NCBI RefSeq assembly: GCF_019175385.1
Contig: NC_083340.1
Coordinates: 22,332,336 to 22,396,335, forward strand
Length of the DNA: 64,000 nt
Origin: Lycium barbarum
Lineage: Eukaryota > Streptophyta > Magnoliopsida > Solanales > Solanaceae
Reading direction: 5' to 3'
Below are positions 32,540-45,558 of this stretch, one piece after another. The notes beneath the pieces were generated by a model. The model did not search any database. It was not told where the DNA came from and was given only the letters and a program-made list of their open reading frames with translations. Each line of letters opens with the position of its first letter. Position 1 is the stretch's first letter. The position numbers and the translations under genes are program-made.

Positions 32540-33850
32540 CTTAAGGAATAAATCAGTCTTTATGATATCCCATCAGTATATGATATATATACCATATGGG
32601 TATCATAATCATATATTATTAAGCTCTTTTTTTGAAGGAACAAATCAGTCCTCTATGATATCTTGCAAGGGTATATGATATATTACGTGGGTCAGTCATC
32701 TATGATACCATGTCAGTATATGATATATACAATGTGGTATCATAGGGGTTTGAGTATTGTTTTTCTAGAAGGAATGAACCAGCCCTATATGATACCTTGT
32801 TAGTATATAGTAAAAGATATATACCATGTTGGTATCATAGAAGATTGACGAGTGTTTTTTTTTGTTGTTGTAAAAATGAACTAGTCCTCTATGATACCTA
32901 TCAGTATATCATTGTAGACTGAGTAATATTTTAATTAATCTGTCATCTATGATACTCTTTCAGTATATGATATATACTAGGATGGTATCATAGAGGACTG
33001 ATTTTTTTCTTGAAGGAATGAACTGTCCTCTATGATACTCTGTAAGTATATGATATAACATATGGGTATCATAGAGAACTAAGTAGTATTTTTTGAAGGA
33101 ATGAATCAATCTTCTATGATACCCTGTCAGTATATGATATATACCATGTGAGTATCATAGTGGATTAAGTTGTGTTTTCTGAAAGGGATGAATTAGTCCT
33201 CTATGATACCCTGTCAATATAGATATATACAATGTGGATATCATAAAATACCGAGGAGTTCTTTTTTGAAGGAATGAATCAGTCCTTTATGATACCCTGG
33301 CAGTATATGAGTATACCGTGTGGGTATTATAGAGGAATGATGAGTGTTTTTCTAAATAAATGAACTAGTCCTTTATGATACCCTGACAGTATATGAATAT
33401 ACCGTGTGGGTATCAAAGAGGACCGAGGAGTGTTTCTTTTCAAAGAAATGAACCGGTACTCTATGATACCCTAACAGTGTATGAATATACCGTGTGGGTA
33501 TCATAGAGGACCGATGAGTGCTTTTTTTGACGAAATGAACCAATCCTCTATGATACCCTGTCAGTATAGGAATATATCGTGTGGGTATCATAGAGGAACG
33601 GAGAGTATCCTTTCTCGAAGAAATGAACCAGTTCTCTATGATATCCTGGCAGTGGATGAATATACTCTGTGGGTATCTTAGAGGACTGAGGAGTGTTTTT
33701 TTTGAAGAAATGAATCAGTCCTCTATAGTACCTTGGCAGTATTTGAATATACCGTGTGGGTACCATAGAGGACTGAGGAGCTTTTGTTTTCCGAAGAAAT
33801 GAATCAGTCCTCTATGATACCTTGGCAGTATATGAATATACCTTTATTAC
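32540..33850. repeat. Array of ~16 hairpin-forming units, period ~87 bp
   Basis: Units begin with variants of AGTCCTCTATGATACC, continue with CTGTCAGTATATGA(A)TATAC, and close with the near-complement GGGTATCATAGAGGAC, so each can fold on itself. From about 33026 to 33810 the spacing is 84-90 bp. In the left part (32540-33000) units are shorter, more diverged and irregular. A spacer containing AGTGTTTTTTTGAAGAAATGAA joins units. No protein is encoded. Confidence 0.92.
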
Positions 33851-34137
33851 CTTAGGCATTAATATGGGTAATGAAGAGAGCATGATTTGTCAATCATGCA
33901 CCCCATAGCTCTAGTATAAATAGATGTGCTCAACTGTAAAGATCATCTGAAAATATATACAAAAATTACCTTGCCCTTATTTTGCTCTTAGTTCCTAATT
34001 GCTTTTGTTCAACTAAGCAAAGATTTGGTTGTTCGCTTGCCCAAAGACTCTAGCTCAAAAGCTTCTCCAAGGCTCAGGCTTTTACTTATTACTACTTCTA
34101 TGGTTTGGTTATTGGGTTTGTGGTTCATTTACAAATG
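33851..34137 (+). promoter_or_regulatory. Unassigned DNA with a candidate core promoter
   Basis: TATAAATAG at 33915-33923 sits in a GC-moderate context followed by leader-like, T/C-rich sequence. No gene follows: the sequence is interrupted at 34143 by a solo LTR and resumes at 37184 without a recognisable reading frame. It could be an LTR or gene promoter relic. Confidence 0.25.
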
Positions 34138-35235
34138 CTCTATGTCACGACCCAATTTCATTAAGTCGTGCGGGCACCTACATTTTTCACCTCGGTAGGC
34201 GAACCCTTAACTCAACATTCACAATTTATAGAAAATAGCGGAAGAAAGGAAAATAACGAAGTCACACAAATATAATATAAATAAGTGCGGAAGTAAAAGA
34301 AATCCACCCCAGTATCTGGTCTGGTCATAGCATATAAACTAAGTACTACAAGTCTGAATAATAATACGTAATAGTCTCAAAATCATGTCTCAGAATGGAA
34401 AGAGAGACATAATAATAGGAAGAGTCTTCGAGCCACGAACGTCCTCATGCTCACCCTACAGAGACTCGAATCAACAATTCTCGAATATCAGCGACGAGGG
34501 GTAGAAATAGATATATCCTGGTACTCTGTATTCATAAAAAGAATGCAGCAAGTGCAGGTCAATACAAATAACAAGTACTGGTAGGTATCATAGTCCGTCC
34601 TTAGTTAGCTAACATATATACAAAAAGTAAATGAAAGATAGACATGCTCACAATCAAGTACAAGTATAATACAGTCTCATCAATACATATCAAGTCCTCA
34701 AGTATCAGCAATTCACATCAGTATTCAAACCATCAGCTACCAACAAGGTTCCATAACCGATCAAGTCTATAGTGAAGTATCTAAACCCAAGTGTTCCCAG
34801 TCTTATCATATCCGATAAAGCCTATTGTTAAAGCACCTAATCTTAAGTGTCCAAGTATTCATCATAACTGGTAAAATATTCAATCAAGTATCCGATAAAG
34901 TATCCACAACACAATAACAATCCAATCACAATGATGATAACAAGTACAATGCAATGCATTGATATGGATGATATGAATGCAATAGCCATATATCAATACC
35001 ATGTACACACATGCCTCGAGCGAAACATCACGTCCCGACGGTCATGACCTATGGGGGACCCGCGAAGTCCATGTACTATGTTGCTTTGTAACACACAACC
35101 TCGAGGCGACCTTTCCACCTTCACTCCCGCCGATTATCCCGTATCACACAACATAGAATGGTCGCGCAATTAGTATAAAACCTCCCAAGTATTTCCAAAA
35201 AAATCATAGGCCACATCATCACCCCCGGTCAAATG

Positions 35236-35239
<4 letters not shown>

Positions 35240-35281
<42 letters not shown>
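35240..35281. repeat. (TA)n microsatellite in the solo LTR
   Basis: About 20 uninterrupted TA dinucleotides. Confidence 0.97.
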
Positions 35282-35284
<3 letters not shown>

Positions 35285-36559
35285 CAATGTATGATTCAAG
35301 TATGCATATGACAACAACAAGATCTCTTATCAACATTCATTCCACTTCGGTAAATGACCTCGGATCATGGACTCTCATCTCTCTTTCACATTCTCCGGCA
35401 GAGACCTCGAAGGCTACACTCTCTCACTTATCATCATCAATACCATAACCATGTAATATCAATGTATCATGGAAATGAGTATGAATACGATGCAATGTAA
35501 TATCAACAACCAATTCAATCCCAAACAGTACCACACAGGGCACACAAGTAATATCAATAATAAGGCTACACAATAAGCCACAATGGAATCACAATTCTAA
35601 TCCCTAGTCTTAATCAAGTGTAGCACTGCAATATCATAGTCAGGATATTTCACTAGTCACAAATACCCAATGTCGCAATGAGCCAGTAAGTAAATAGATT
35701 AAGGTAGTCAACAACACAACGAGTTGGCTAGCCTCCAAATCATACAACAAGGCCCAACCTAAATAAATATCCAACCCAACTTCATATCTGAAGGTTTACA
35801 TGTTTTCTCCAGCACAAACTAACTATACATATGCTTCGCTAACCGAAGTCTAACCAAAAGGTAAGCCGTAACCTACATGGAAGGCCGAACAGTAAACTCG
35901 AAGTGTCAATCATGCGCCTTTCCCTTTCGTTGTGCCTCAAGGTAATAAAAGTCTAGCCATATCCGAATATGGAATTAGAATCAAGAAGAATCATCATTCG
36001 AACCCTATTTCTATTCAAGTCCCAAATCTTAACCCATGGAATGGGATTTATGAACTAGAAAGGAGACATTCGGGATTCTAAGCTTAAACATGAAATTCAT
36101 ACTCAAGGTGATGAATTCCCATCAATTAGAAGCTATATTAGCTCATGAAATACTCAAATTCGGATTCTAGGTGAAAACTCTAATTTTGGGTATAAACCCT
36201 AACTTTAAATCTTACAAAATTGCCACTAATAATGAAGGAATCATGTTTATGTAGTTACTACTCAACAATTCTATGCTTAATCAAGCTTAATCCACCAACA
36301 AATCAAGGTTTTATAATTAACAACTTATTCTAGAAAGATACCCAAAACCCTTTCTTATTCTCCAAATTCTATAGGGTTACTAGCATGGATTCTTACTTAG
36401 GAAAGGTAATGGAAGAGATTGAGATTAGAGAACTTACCCTCAAGAGAAATCTGACCAAACCCTCCTCAAATCGCCTCCGAGATGCTAAGGAAATATAATA
36501 TAGGGAATGGGAGGAAATAAAGGTTTCCAAGGCATTTAAATCCGAGAATTGCCCGTCGG

Positions 36560-36680
36560 CCACTTTTGCGGTCAACAAGCCGCTATTGAGCAGCCGCTAT
36601 GGCGGTCACCCTACAGCTATAGCGCCCACCGCTATAGCGGTCACTCAACCGCTATAGTGCCACCACTATAGCGCTCACCA
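36560..36680. repeat. CGCTATAGCG palindrome cluster in the solo LTR
   Basis: Repeated variants of CCGCTATAGCGGTCACC, including GCTATAGCGCCCACCGCTAT. Each core is a palindrome. A comparable cluster lies in the solo LTR at 59008-61144, near 59330-59530, in the opposite orientation. Confidence 0.85.
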
Positions 36681-37260
36681 GACACCAGAAAATTCTAGTG
36701 TCTTCAAAACTTGAAATCGACACCCGGAACCATCTCGAAACCTTCCGGGCACAAACCAAATACGCAAATGTACAAAAGAAGCGTTATAAACACACTCGTG
36801 GCCTTGGAATTCCCAACGGAGGTCTCGTTTTCCAAGTCAACTCCCCAACGGCCTAAAATCAACTTTTCAACACGTCTCAAAACACACCCGAGTGCATTGG
36901 GAATCGAACCGAGTGCCCCAATCAGTCACAAATGATCATCAGGACCTCTCGAAATTGATGGATTTTCGAAAAAGGTCCGTTTTCCCAAAAGTCAACTGTG
37001 AGTCAAACGGTTTTTCGCTTAAAAGCCAAATTCCCTAAAAATTACATCAAAGCGCAACCAAAGCCTAGGGAATCATGCCTCCTGTCCCCTCGGGTGAAAG
37101 CACTAATAAGGCTCGGGGAGGGGTCAATAGGGGCAAAATGGTGAAAAACGCAATAACGACTGAACGGGTCGCTACACACTCTATCATCGGATCTTTATGT
37201 TAAGGCATAGAAGATCGACATTACCAAATATATGAGATCATTATATGACTATTTTCTTTT

Positions 37261-37487
37261 ATATAATCGTGGTGTTTAGGTTAATTTGTATGCACTTCGC
37301 CTATTTTCATGCGGTACCTGCTACTTCCAATCAATATAAATACCAAATATTGCTATCCACCAGAGCTTGGATAGAGAGATTAAAAATCACCTAGTAATAT
37401 GTAACTCTGTGAATATTTGCACCTGAAACTTCATGATTTTTAACCCACTTCATTGATCACCACAGTCGTATCTTAAGGTGCCTGTGG
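37261..37487 (-). mobile_element. TS/SolS-type tRNA-derived SINE
   Basis: On the minus strand it begins near GCACCTTAAG, passes an A-box-like region (TGTGGTGATCAATGAAGTGG) and a B-box-like stretch (CAGGTGCAAATATTC), then the body motifs TACTAGGTGATTTT, CCAAGCTCTGGTGGATAG and GCAGGTACCGCATG, and ends in a short AT tail. This order is that of the Solanaceae TS SINE family. Direct repeats CTATTTTCTTTT (37249-37260) and CTATTTTCCTTTT (37488-37500) flank it. The internal promoter boxes are diverged, so it is probably silent. Confidence 0.85.
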
Positions 37488-37500
37488 CTATTTTCCTTTT

Positions 37501-38163
37501 TCTTTTCAAATTGTAACGGGTCAATTTAGATCATTTCCTCACTTCCATTTAACTTATCGTTAGATGTGGACCCATGATTTAAACTTGATGAACTCAACAT
37601 TTAAGGTTGTTAACACTGAACGCATTATATTTTTAAAGTTATAATTTCAAAATTTATAACATTGTTTTTATAAAAAATATTGAATCTGTTGAATCCATTT
37701 AATATCAACTACTCCGCCTCTGCAATTATATCCTTCTTTTTTGGTCCGTGCAATTATCCATTTTCCCGGACATACTGGATCAAAGTTCACTAATAATTGT
37801 GCTCATTGAGTACGAAAGGGGAGGTTGAAAGTCAATTTAAAACATTAAAGTAGAAAGCAACACAATTTCCGTCGCATGTTTTATATGCTAGTGTTCTCTC
37901 ACATCTGTTTCACATTTATAACAAAGGGCCCATCATTTAAATGAAAACAATTTGAAAAGAAAAAAATTTGTCATTCAGATTTTAATTATAGTAGTAGATA
38001 TTTTACTCGTTCTGCCTTAAAATCAGATCATTGGAAGGTAAAGTATATGTAGCGTCTTTGCAGTACCATTTAGCTATTAATTTCGGGATAATTTCAAGTA
38101 AGTACAACTCATACACATACATTGAAATTAAGTTACTCAGTTATCATTGTGTCATTTACACGA
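37501..38163. other. AT-rich intergenic DNA, nothing recognised
   Basis: No coding frame of note and no clear repeat ends. Confidence 0.45.
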
Positions 38164-38632
38164 TTTCCCTTCAAAGGCTGGTCTTTAATTTTTGCCTCTC
38201 AAATTGGCGGTCTTTAATTTTTGTTCATCGCTAAAAATTCTTGGTTTCGGGTTCAAACCCCCGCTCAGTTAAAAATTAAAATAAATAAATCGCAAGATAG
38301 AGTTTGAATTCGCTAGCCAGAGCTTCAAATGCAAAACTCTACCTCAAGCAGAATTTCAAACTCTGCCTTAAGACAGAGTTCTGCCTTCAGCCATTTTTTT
38401 TTACTTAGTTGGAATTTTACAAACCTCTGCCTTAAGGCCTAACTTTTGTCCGAATAGGCTTAATTTTGGACAAAAGTTAGGCCTTAAGGTAGAGATTTGC
38501 CTGAAGGCCTAATTTTGGGTAAAAGCTTGCCTTAAGGCCTAACTTTTGCCCGAATATGCCTAATTTTGTTACAAACCTCTGCCATGCGATTTTTTTTTTT
38601 TTTTTTATTGAGCTGGGGTTCGAATAACAATC
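38164..38632. repeat. Dispersed inverted-repeat element (copy C), right end missing
   Basis: Begins CCCTTCAAAGGCTGGTC and carries the same modules as copies A and B: TTTAATTTTTGCC, GGTTCAAACCCCCGCTCAGT, and repeated TAACTTTTG(T/C)CCGAATA and TGCCTTAAGGC tracts. At the right the second box, GGGGTTCGAA, is followed directly by unrelated DNA, so the outer terminal repeat is lost. Confidence 0.65.
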
Positions 38633-38892
38633 ACTTAATCATTATTAGACTACTTTGTCCACTCCATAACAACCTGAATCTCTCTCTATATATAAAGATA
38701 ATGTCTCCAAATTCACATTTGACATCATAATGTAAAGAAAATAGCAAGTCTCAAAAGGATAAAAAGAAACTTCGCCCATCATGCTTGTTATTCAGAATTT
38801 ATTGTCCTCTTGAGAAAGAGAGAAAGCAAACAATAAGCAATAATATAATGAGGGGAAAAAAAAAGAATCGTCCATATTTCTGAAACTGCAGG

Positions 38893-41425
38893 TGTTATAC
38901 CCCGCACTTTCAGAGCATGAGCATATCACGTACTTCACCGTTGTAATGGAGCATTGGAGACGTCCATGAAGTTTGGAAGGTACAAGTCATGGGAAGTATG
39001 TAACAATGAAGTAAAGGATGAATTGCGATCTTGTAAGTCGTAATCGGGAAAGACTATTTTGAAACACAAGAACATGACCATTATCAAGTATAATAAATGA
39101 TAAATATCATGTATGGAGAGTTTCGGAAGATTTCGAGATCAAGAAAATTGAAGAAAATAAGTTTGACGAAAATTTGAGAAATGTTGGCAGGATTTTGGGC
39201 AGATTTTTAGTCAACTTTGGAGGGGCATATCTCCTAGTACATTCGGCGTTTTAAGGTGTTTCAAAAGCCTAAAATGAAGTTCGTCGAGTCTAGTTTCTAA
39301 CACAATAAACCGCTCATCGATAGGACATCGGAGTAGAGAATTATGGACGTTACAAGTTCAGCTGACAGAGCAAAAATGCGTGCTACAGTACTGCTACAGT
39401 GAACCCGACCCGAATTTGACCCTTATAAAAAGGGTAAGAACCCTTTTTTTTCACCAGATTTACCCAGAACATTCTAGAAAATTTGAAGAGGGAGTGAGGG
39501 AATCAAAAAGTAAGCAATTTTCAAGTGACGGAGTATTAATCGAAGCTCGGATAAACGCATAGATGTGATTCTCGTATGGTTTTGCGGCGGATTCAAGGTG
39601 GGTAGTGAAGATATCGCTGTTTTAAAAAAATAAGGTATGAATCTCTCCTTATTAATATTACTTTTGGTTTATTTACGAATAGAGTGATGAAATGGTTGTA
39701 TAATAAAGTTGTTGGTTGAGAAATCGGACAAACATCGCGTGGGATGTTTTATGGAATATTTTGGTATTGATGATGTTGTTGTTGATGTTGTTGCTGTTGT
39801 AGTTGTTGTTTTGTTGGTATTGTGATTTCGGGCTAGACATATAAATAGGAGAGGTGCTGCCCGAATTTCGGCAGATTATAAATGGATTTATTTGAAGGAC
39901 TAAGACAAACATATAACGATGAGTCTAACGATTGTGTGAATCCTATTAAATGTAGACTCACGAATTCGGACGAATAAGTGTGGATAACTGGAGGTTGACA
40001 GGTATGTTAAGGCTAGTCCCTTTCTTCTAAAGGCATGATTCCTTTCTTATGAATCCAATAGGTGTTTTCCAAATGTCCCATGATCCCTTTCTTGATAATC
40101 CATAAATGTTTTCCAAAATGTCCCTATTTTCCGAGTCAAAGATTTATGATTCTATAAGCTTTTATGACAACAACAACAGACATGTTTTTACAATGTTAAT
40201 GACGTTGCTAAAGATGAGAATGGTTCTATGATGATTACGAGGATCATGATGATTTCATGTTTAAAAGTCCCAAGCTTGTGATTTCAATGTGAATATGAGA
40301 TTGTTGAGTTATTTTCGTAATTTTCTTGATTTTTATTCATTGTTGTTGAACTCGCCTTATAATATTTGTTCCTTCAAGGTGAGATAGAGCGATGATGATT
40401 ATTCCATAATATAATCGGAGGTTACCGACCTTACGTCACTCTGATGTATTTATAGCTTTTATTTGGCTCTCATGCATGCTTTATATATATATGTATGTAT
40501 TTTCTCACACCACGCCGCGCTATAGTCGGTCGGGCATGGCACGTAGATGTGCACATCACTGCAGTGGGCATGTTATGATATTGCTCTGGACGTGGGAGGC
40601 TCGGACGCGGGCTAATGATGATAACACCGAGCCTTAATGGCCGGGCATGATACTATATATATGACACCGATCCTTAATGGCCGGGTATGATACTATATAT
40701 ATGACATCGAGCCTTAATGGCCGGGTATGATACTATATATATGACACCGAGCCTTAATGGCCGGGCATGGTACTATGTATATGTATAAAATATTTTTTTT
40801 AAAGGCTAAGTATGCATGGCATCCGCCTTATGAGGCATCCAGATGTACATGTTATCTCTTTTATTCCATGTTACCTTTCATGTCTATATTATATTGTTAT
40901 TCATGCCTTACATACTCAGTACATTATTCGTACTGACGTCCCTTCTTGTGGACGCTGCGCTCATGCCCGCAGGTAGGTAGGAAGACGGATAAGACCCGTA
41001 GGTGTTCTATCAGCAGATTATCAGAAGCACTCCACTTGCTTCAGAGCTGCAGTCTATTTGGTATTATCCTTATAATCATTTGTATTCTATGTAGAGGCTC
41101 GTAGACGTGTGTGTATAGTTAGATGTTTTATAGCTCCACCGGTTCATATTGTTGTATAATATATTGGTGGCCTTGTCGGACTTATTTTGAGCTCTTGATA
41201 CTTTACTATTAGCCTTGCCGGCTTTATGAAACACATTATGTTGTGGCGACCTTGTCGGTCTGCATATGTACATATGTGCTGAATGAGCAGATATTCCTAT
41301 GTTGGGCCTTTTCTGCGTGCAGGTGTTCTTTGAGTTATGGTTTATAATGTTCCAAGTAACGGATGAGTCAGGTGGTTCCCGGCCTACGGGTCGGAGCCCG
41401 TCATACTCCTAATAGGGGTGTGACA
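38893..41425 (+). repeat. 5' LTR of element A
   Basis: Begins TGTTATACCCC and ends GGGGTGTGACA. Contains the motif CATACTCAGTACATTATTCG shortly before its end, also seen in element B's LTRs, and the 43-bp array at 40620-40790. Confidence 0.92.
40620..40790. repeat. ~43-bp tandem array in the 5' LTR of A
   Basis: Four copies of GACACCGAGCCTTAATGGCC followed by GGGCATGATACTATATATAT, differing by single bases. The array is absent from the 3' LTR because of a deletion. Confidence 0.9.
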
Positions 41426-41428
41426 AAG

Positions 41429-41440
41429 TGGTATCAGAGC
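41429..41440 (+). other. Primer-binding site of element A
   Basis: TGGTATCAGAGC, three bases after the 5' LTR; complementary to the 3' end of plant initiator-Met tRNA, the usual primer for Ty3 and Ty1 elements. Confidence 0.92.
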
Positions 41441-44400
41441 AGTTCGTCCTCGGGAATGTCTACGAGTCGTGTCCAGTAGAGTCTTGTTTATGAGTGTGAA
41501 GCGCGCCACACTTATAAACAAGAGGCTGCAGGGCATTTAGGAACCATTGACCTTTCTTTCTTATCTTAGATCGTGCAATAAAGCTAAATCATAGGATATG
41601 ATGTCCCTGATTCTAACCCCAAATGTTTTAATCATGGATAAGCAGTTGATTATACCGCTACGAAGAAATTGCTGAGAATTGAAGTTGTTCATTCGAAAGG
41701 TATGTTTCCTGTTTTATTAATATGGATAGACGTTGATATAAGAACTTGAGCAAGATATTATGGGCATTTGTGATTGCTCTATGGGGCATTGGATGTGTTT
41801 TCTGGGCTGTGTGTAGGAATGAGGTAGTAAGAATTATAGAGGAAACTCTGCCGAAATTTTTGCAAATTTAATTGTTTGCGTGTCTATAGAGAGAGAGTAA
41901 AGGGAAAATGTGACCATCAGCCGTTTGGTAAGTCATGATTGAAGGAACAACTATGCAACGCTTTCAAAGAGAAGTTTTAGAGTGATTTTAATTTAATTTA
42001 AAGGAGGAACCCTGGAGGGAAAAATGATTAGTAGTTAAAGAAACTGGGATGAGTTGCATCCAAGATTTCGGAGGATTGGGACCTATTGGAAACATAAAGA
42101 GAGTTGACATTAGGAACCCAAATACAATATTACGATTTATAGATTAGGTTGGTTAGTAAGTGATAACAAAGAGATATTGATATGGGAAAGGAAGTGAACG
42201 AGTACGGGAAAGTTTCACCCTAGAAGTATATATATATAAATACACGAGATCAAGATGGGTTTGTATTCATAGTGGAATGTCCTGCAAATTTCCAGGTAGA
42301 TATTATTAAGTGGCAAATGGGAAAGATCCCTTTAAGAGTAAAGGAAACCAAGGAGGACCTTGAGGACAGAAGTACGAGAAAGCGCGGTTATAAATTAATT
42401 AAAGGAAGTTATGTGATCGGTGACGATAAGAGGAAGCTTAATAAATTAGTAAGGTTGGCCAAAGGTAGATAGTGATGGCATACGACAGTGGACTTGGAAT
42501 ATAGATGCGATTATAAAGGAAACATGACGAATATGCGAGGAATAAACACACATACGAGCAAGCGATGGTATCGTAAAGGGAAATAAGAAATGAACGAAGG
42601 AAGAAAGAAAAGGGTGTATTTTACTAAAATTTCATGATGAGAACAAGAATCAGCGGGACATTAGAAGGATTATGACGCATGATTATGATACAAACAATTA
42701 GTTAAGAGAAACTATGGGACACTATGAGCTAAATTAAGGAAAGGACGAATCGTGAGAATGAATGAGAGAGAGTATCAACTTTTACTGGTATGGTATAAAC
42801 CCAACTCGGAATCGGGAACCAAGAGTAAGAGGAATCTCAAGGGTACTGGTGAAAGGATAGCTATGAAAAAAGAAAATTACGGCTGAAGGAGCATGGTATA
42901 GTCGGGCATTCTATAAGGAGCCTAACAAATTCTGATGTCACTATTGATTCATTAACCTGGGGACTATTAGGCATGAAGAAAGGAAGTGGTTTGAGTTGTG
43001 TCTAATATGTGTGGACATTAGACCAATAATCCAGTTAGCAAAAAAAAAAAAAAAAGTCAAACCATGCAATGAAAGTAACCTCGGTATTATATGGACTAGA
43101 GGAGTTGAAGGATCGCTAGGGTCGGCCAAATGACTACCAAAGACAGTCAATACTCGAATGTTACTGGTATATGAGAACATTCTTAGACGAATTAGAATAT
43201 TCCCAAGTACAGAAGAAGGAAATGTACTGGCTTGAAGGAGTCGAAATTTGAGATGAACTAATATAGCAAGGATGTGGTAAAGAAAAGTGGAAATAGACTA
43301 AATGCATGTATATTATGAGACAGACATGGGAACGGAGGCATGACAAGATAATAAAGGTTTAGAAAATCAAGGAATTAAGTTTTTTCACTACAATACGTTG
43401 TGTTCCGGGCTATGAATCGAATCGGTCGTACCAGAGAATTTTTTTTGTTACAAATAAATATGCAACAAACGTACCCCAAAAAGGTAACAAAAGAAGGGAG
43501 AAGGCATACAAGTGACCAAGGATAAGTATCAGGGACAGTTGGGATTAGTAAAGAGAAATTGTAGCACTGTAAGAGGTGAGAGTTTTAAAAGAGGAATATT
43601 TTTAGGAATTTCAATAATCGTTAAAAGAAAGGAAGACAGTATGCCTATGGATAGCATGACAGCAGTACTACCTGAGACTAGAAAATATCCCCTGCGTCGT
43701 GAAATCATAAGTCACCATTTATATCAAATCGCGAGAGTATAGGTCTTAGGACCATATAAATAATCGTCCTGATGGAATGGCCAGTAAAATGGTGTGGGGA
43801 CGACAATAAATATTTGAAGAAGGATAGAAGCTAGTTGAGTCTCAATGAGCCGTTGGTATAGGAGAGCCAAGGACTTAAAGAGGGAAGCACACTCATATTG
43901 AAAGGAAGTTGTAATTAAGTAAGATTTTATTTTAGTCTCATGCTTATGAGTTATTTTGTAATGATGTTAAGATTGGAGGAGAGAAAATGGGAGGAAAGAT
44001 TCAAATATGGATTTGAAAATATTTTAAATAGTAAATTATCTTGAGATATGATCATTAGTATGTTGTACGTATAATCTTGTTATCAGGGATAACAATAATG
44101 ATAAGAAAATATTGTATACAAGTGTATAAGGAATGGTGCTGAGGATTGTTCTATGGGTCAAATGGAGTCCCATTTGAATATAAATCCCTTGGCTATAGTA
44201 TTTTTGACGCATTGGATGATTAATCTGAGATAAAGTAATTAATGAGAATAATAAGATATTGACAAGGAAATGCTATTGCAAGCCATCTGGGGGCTACCAT
44301 AGGTGGAACTATGATGACATTGTAAGGAATTAAGAAGTTCGACAAAAGCATTAAAAGGAGATGGAATGATATGTATATAAAATCGATTAGTACTAAGAGG

Positions 44401-45534
44401 GATAATCTAAAGCAGCACTAGAGAAGCAAGCAAGGAAAAGTGCCACAACCAAATAAGAAAGTTGTCCACTAGTAGAGAAATAGAGGGCTGCGAAACAGGA
44501 GGGACTAAGTCAACAGAAGGTGAAGTCATGGAAGTAGACGAAGATAAGATCGCAAGAAAAGGATTCAAGGATATAAATAAAGGAGATGGACATTTAAAGA
44601 ATCAAGAGATCCGCTTGCTTAATAAACCAAAATGATAAATAAGTGCGTCAAACTATGGAAAATACTTATTAAGTGAGAATCGGGCAAAGGATAAAAGTAG
44701 AAGGAGAACCCCAAAGGAAATGATCAAAGGATATCACTTTTGATTGGAACAAGAGGGTGACAATGAGACCTCGTGGAACAAGTAACATGATGGCTCTTAT
44801 TGGAAAGAGGGATGAATGAAGGTTACAGACAAAGGAAAGAATGAAAAGATTCGAATTCGCTGCATGACTAGGAATCTTGGTTATTCTTCGACAAATTTCT
44901 GAATTCAACCCTAAGTTATTAGCCGAACTAAGGATTAGAAATTTTAAGAGTAAATTAAAGGAAAGAGAAATTACCGTTAGTTAGTCAGGTGCCAGAAGTC
45001 CAATTGAAGGAAAAAGAAATTAAGCGAGACATTTCAGTGTTAAACTAGTTAAAAGATAAAGTACCACAAAGATTAATTCGACTGCTATAGAAAGCAAAAG
45101 ATGCTAAAATGTGACCAGTCTTGAATTATCTCAAGGGAGGAGGAATAAGAATAAGTAAACTCCAAGAAGACAAAGGCCTGAGACATCCGTAAAACGTAAG
45201 AAAGGTACGTGGAAATCGAAGAGAACAAGAATTTCTGAATAAAAAGAAGATGAGATCAAAATTGGATAAAAGTATATGGTAAGTACTGGATAAAAAAGTA
45301 TATAAGAATATAAACGCCGGAGGCTGACGAGACAACGAGAAAAGGGACAATATTGAGTACGGGCATAAATTTCAGCTACAAAAGAAGCAGGATAAACTGC
45401 GCAATTCAGATAAGTTCAGTTTTAAATGAGCAAGTACTACAAGTAAGTAAAGTAAATGCCGACAAATACAGGTAAGAACATCGACATCTACCTTAGAGCG
45501 AGCTCTACCTCAACATTCGAGGACGAATGTTTTT
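41441..45534 (+). other. Internal region of element A, purine-rich, no retroviral-type domains
   Basis: About 4.1 kb with only short open frames, the longest near 70-80 codons. The first 100 bases and the last 60 resemble element B's leader and tail. Between them the plus strand is strongly enriched in A and G, with many GGAAG and GAAAGG words. No zinc knuckle, DTG-type protease, DD reverse-transcriptase motif or integrase motif is visible. It is best described as a LARD-type filler or a very old decayed coding region. Confidence 0.6.
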
Positions 45535-45558
45535 GAAGGGGGGGGGGGGGGGGGAGAA
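45535..45558 (+). other. Polypurine tract of element A with a 17-G run
   Basis: GAA followed by G at 45538-45554 and then AGAA directly before the 3' LTR. A PPT primes plus-strand synthesis. The uninterrupted G-run is much longer than in element B and may be expanded by slippage or misassembled. Confidence 0.85.

Larger units (their letters stand above)
34143..37178 (-). mobile_element. Solo LTR of a Ty3-type retrotransposon, 3.0 kb
   Basis: Starts TGTCACGACCC and ends GGGTCGCTACACA, with the 5-bp direct repeat CTCTA on both sides (34138-34142 and 37179-37183). On the minus strand it begins TGTGTAGCGACCCG and ends TTGGGTCGTGACA, the typical start and finish of this Solanaceae LTR group, so its transcription sense is minus. 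No primer site or coding region adjoins it, which indicates recombination between LTRs. Its minus-strand 5' part (36560-36680) is rich in CGCTATAGCG palindromes. Confidence 0.85.

Noticed and set aside
32540..33850. Hairpin units that might suggest CRISPR or a microRNA cluster
   Set aside because: The spacer parts are themselves repeated, so it is not CRISPR. The hairpins are short and imperfect with no evidence of a pri-miRNA, so I call it only a tandem array.
42272..42472. 66-codon open frame in element A as possible gag
   Set aside because: Lys/Arg-rich but without a gag, zinc-knuckle or protease motif; consistent with purine-rich non-coding DNA.
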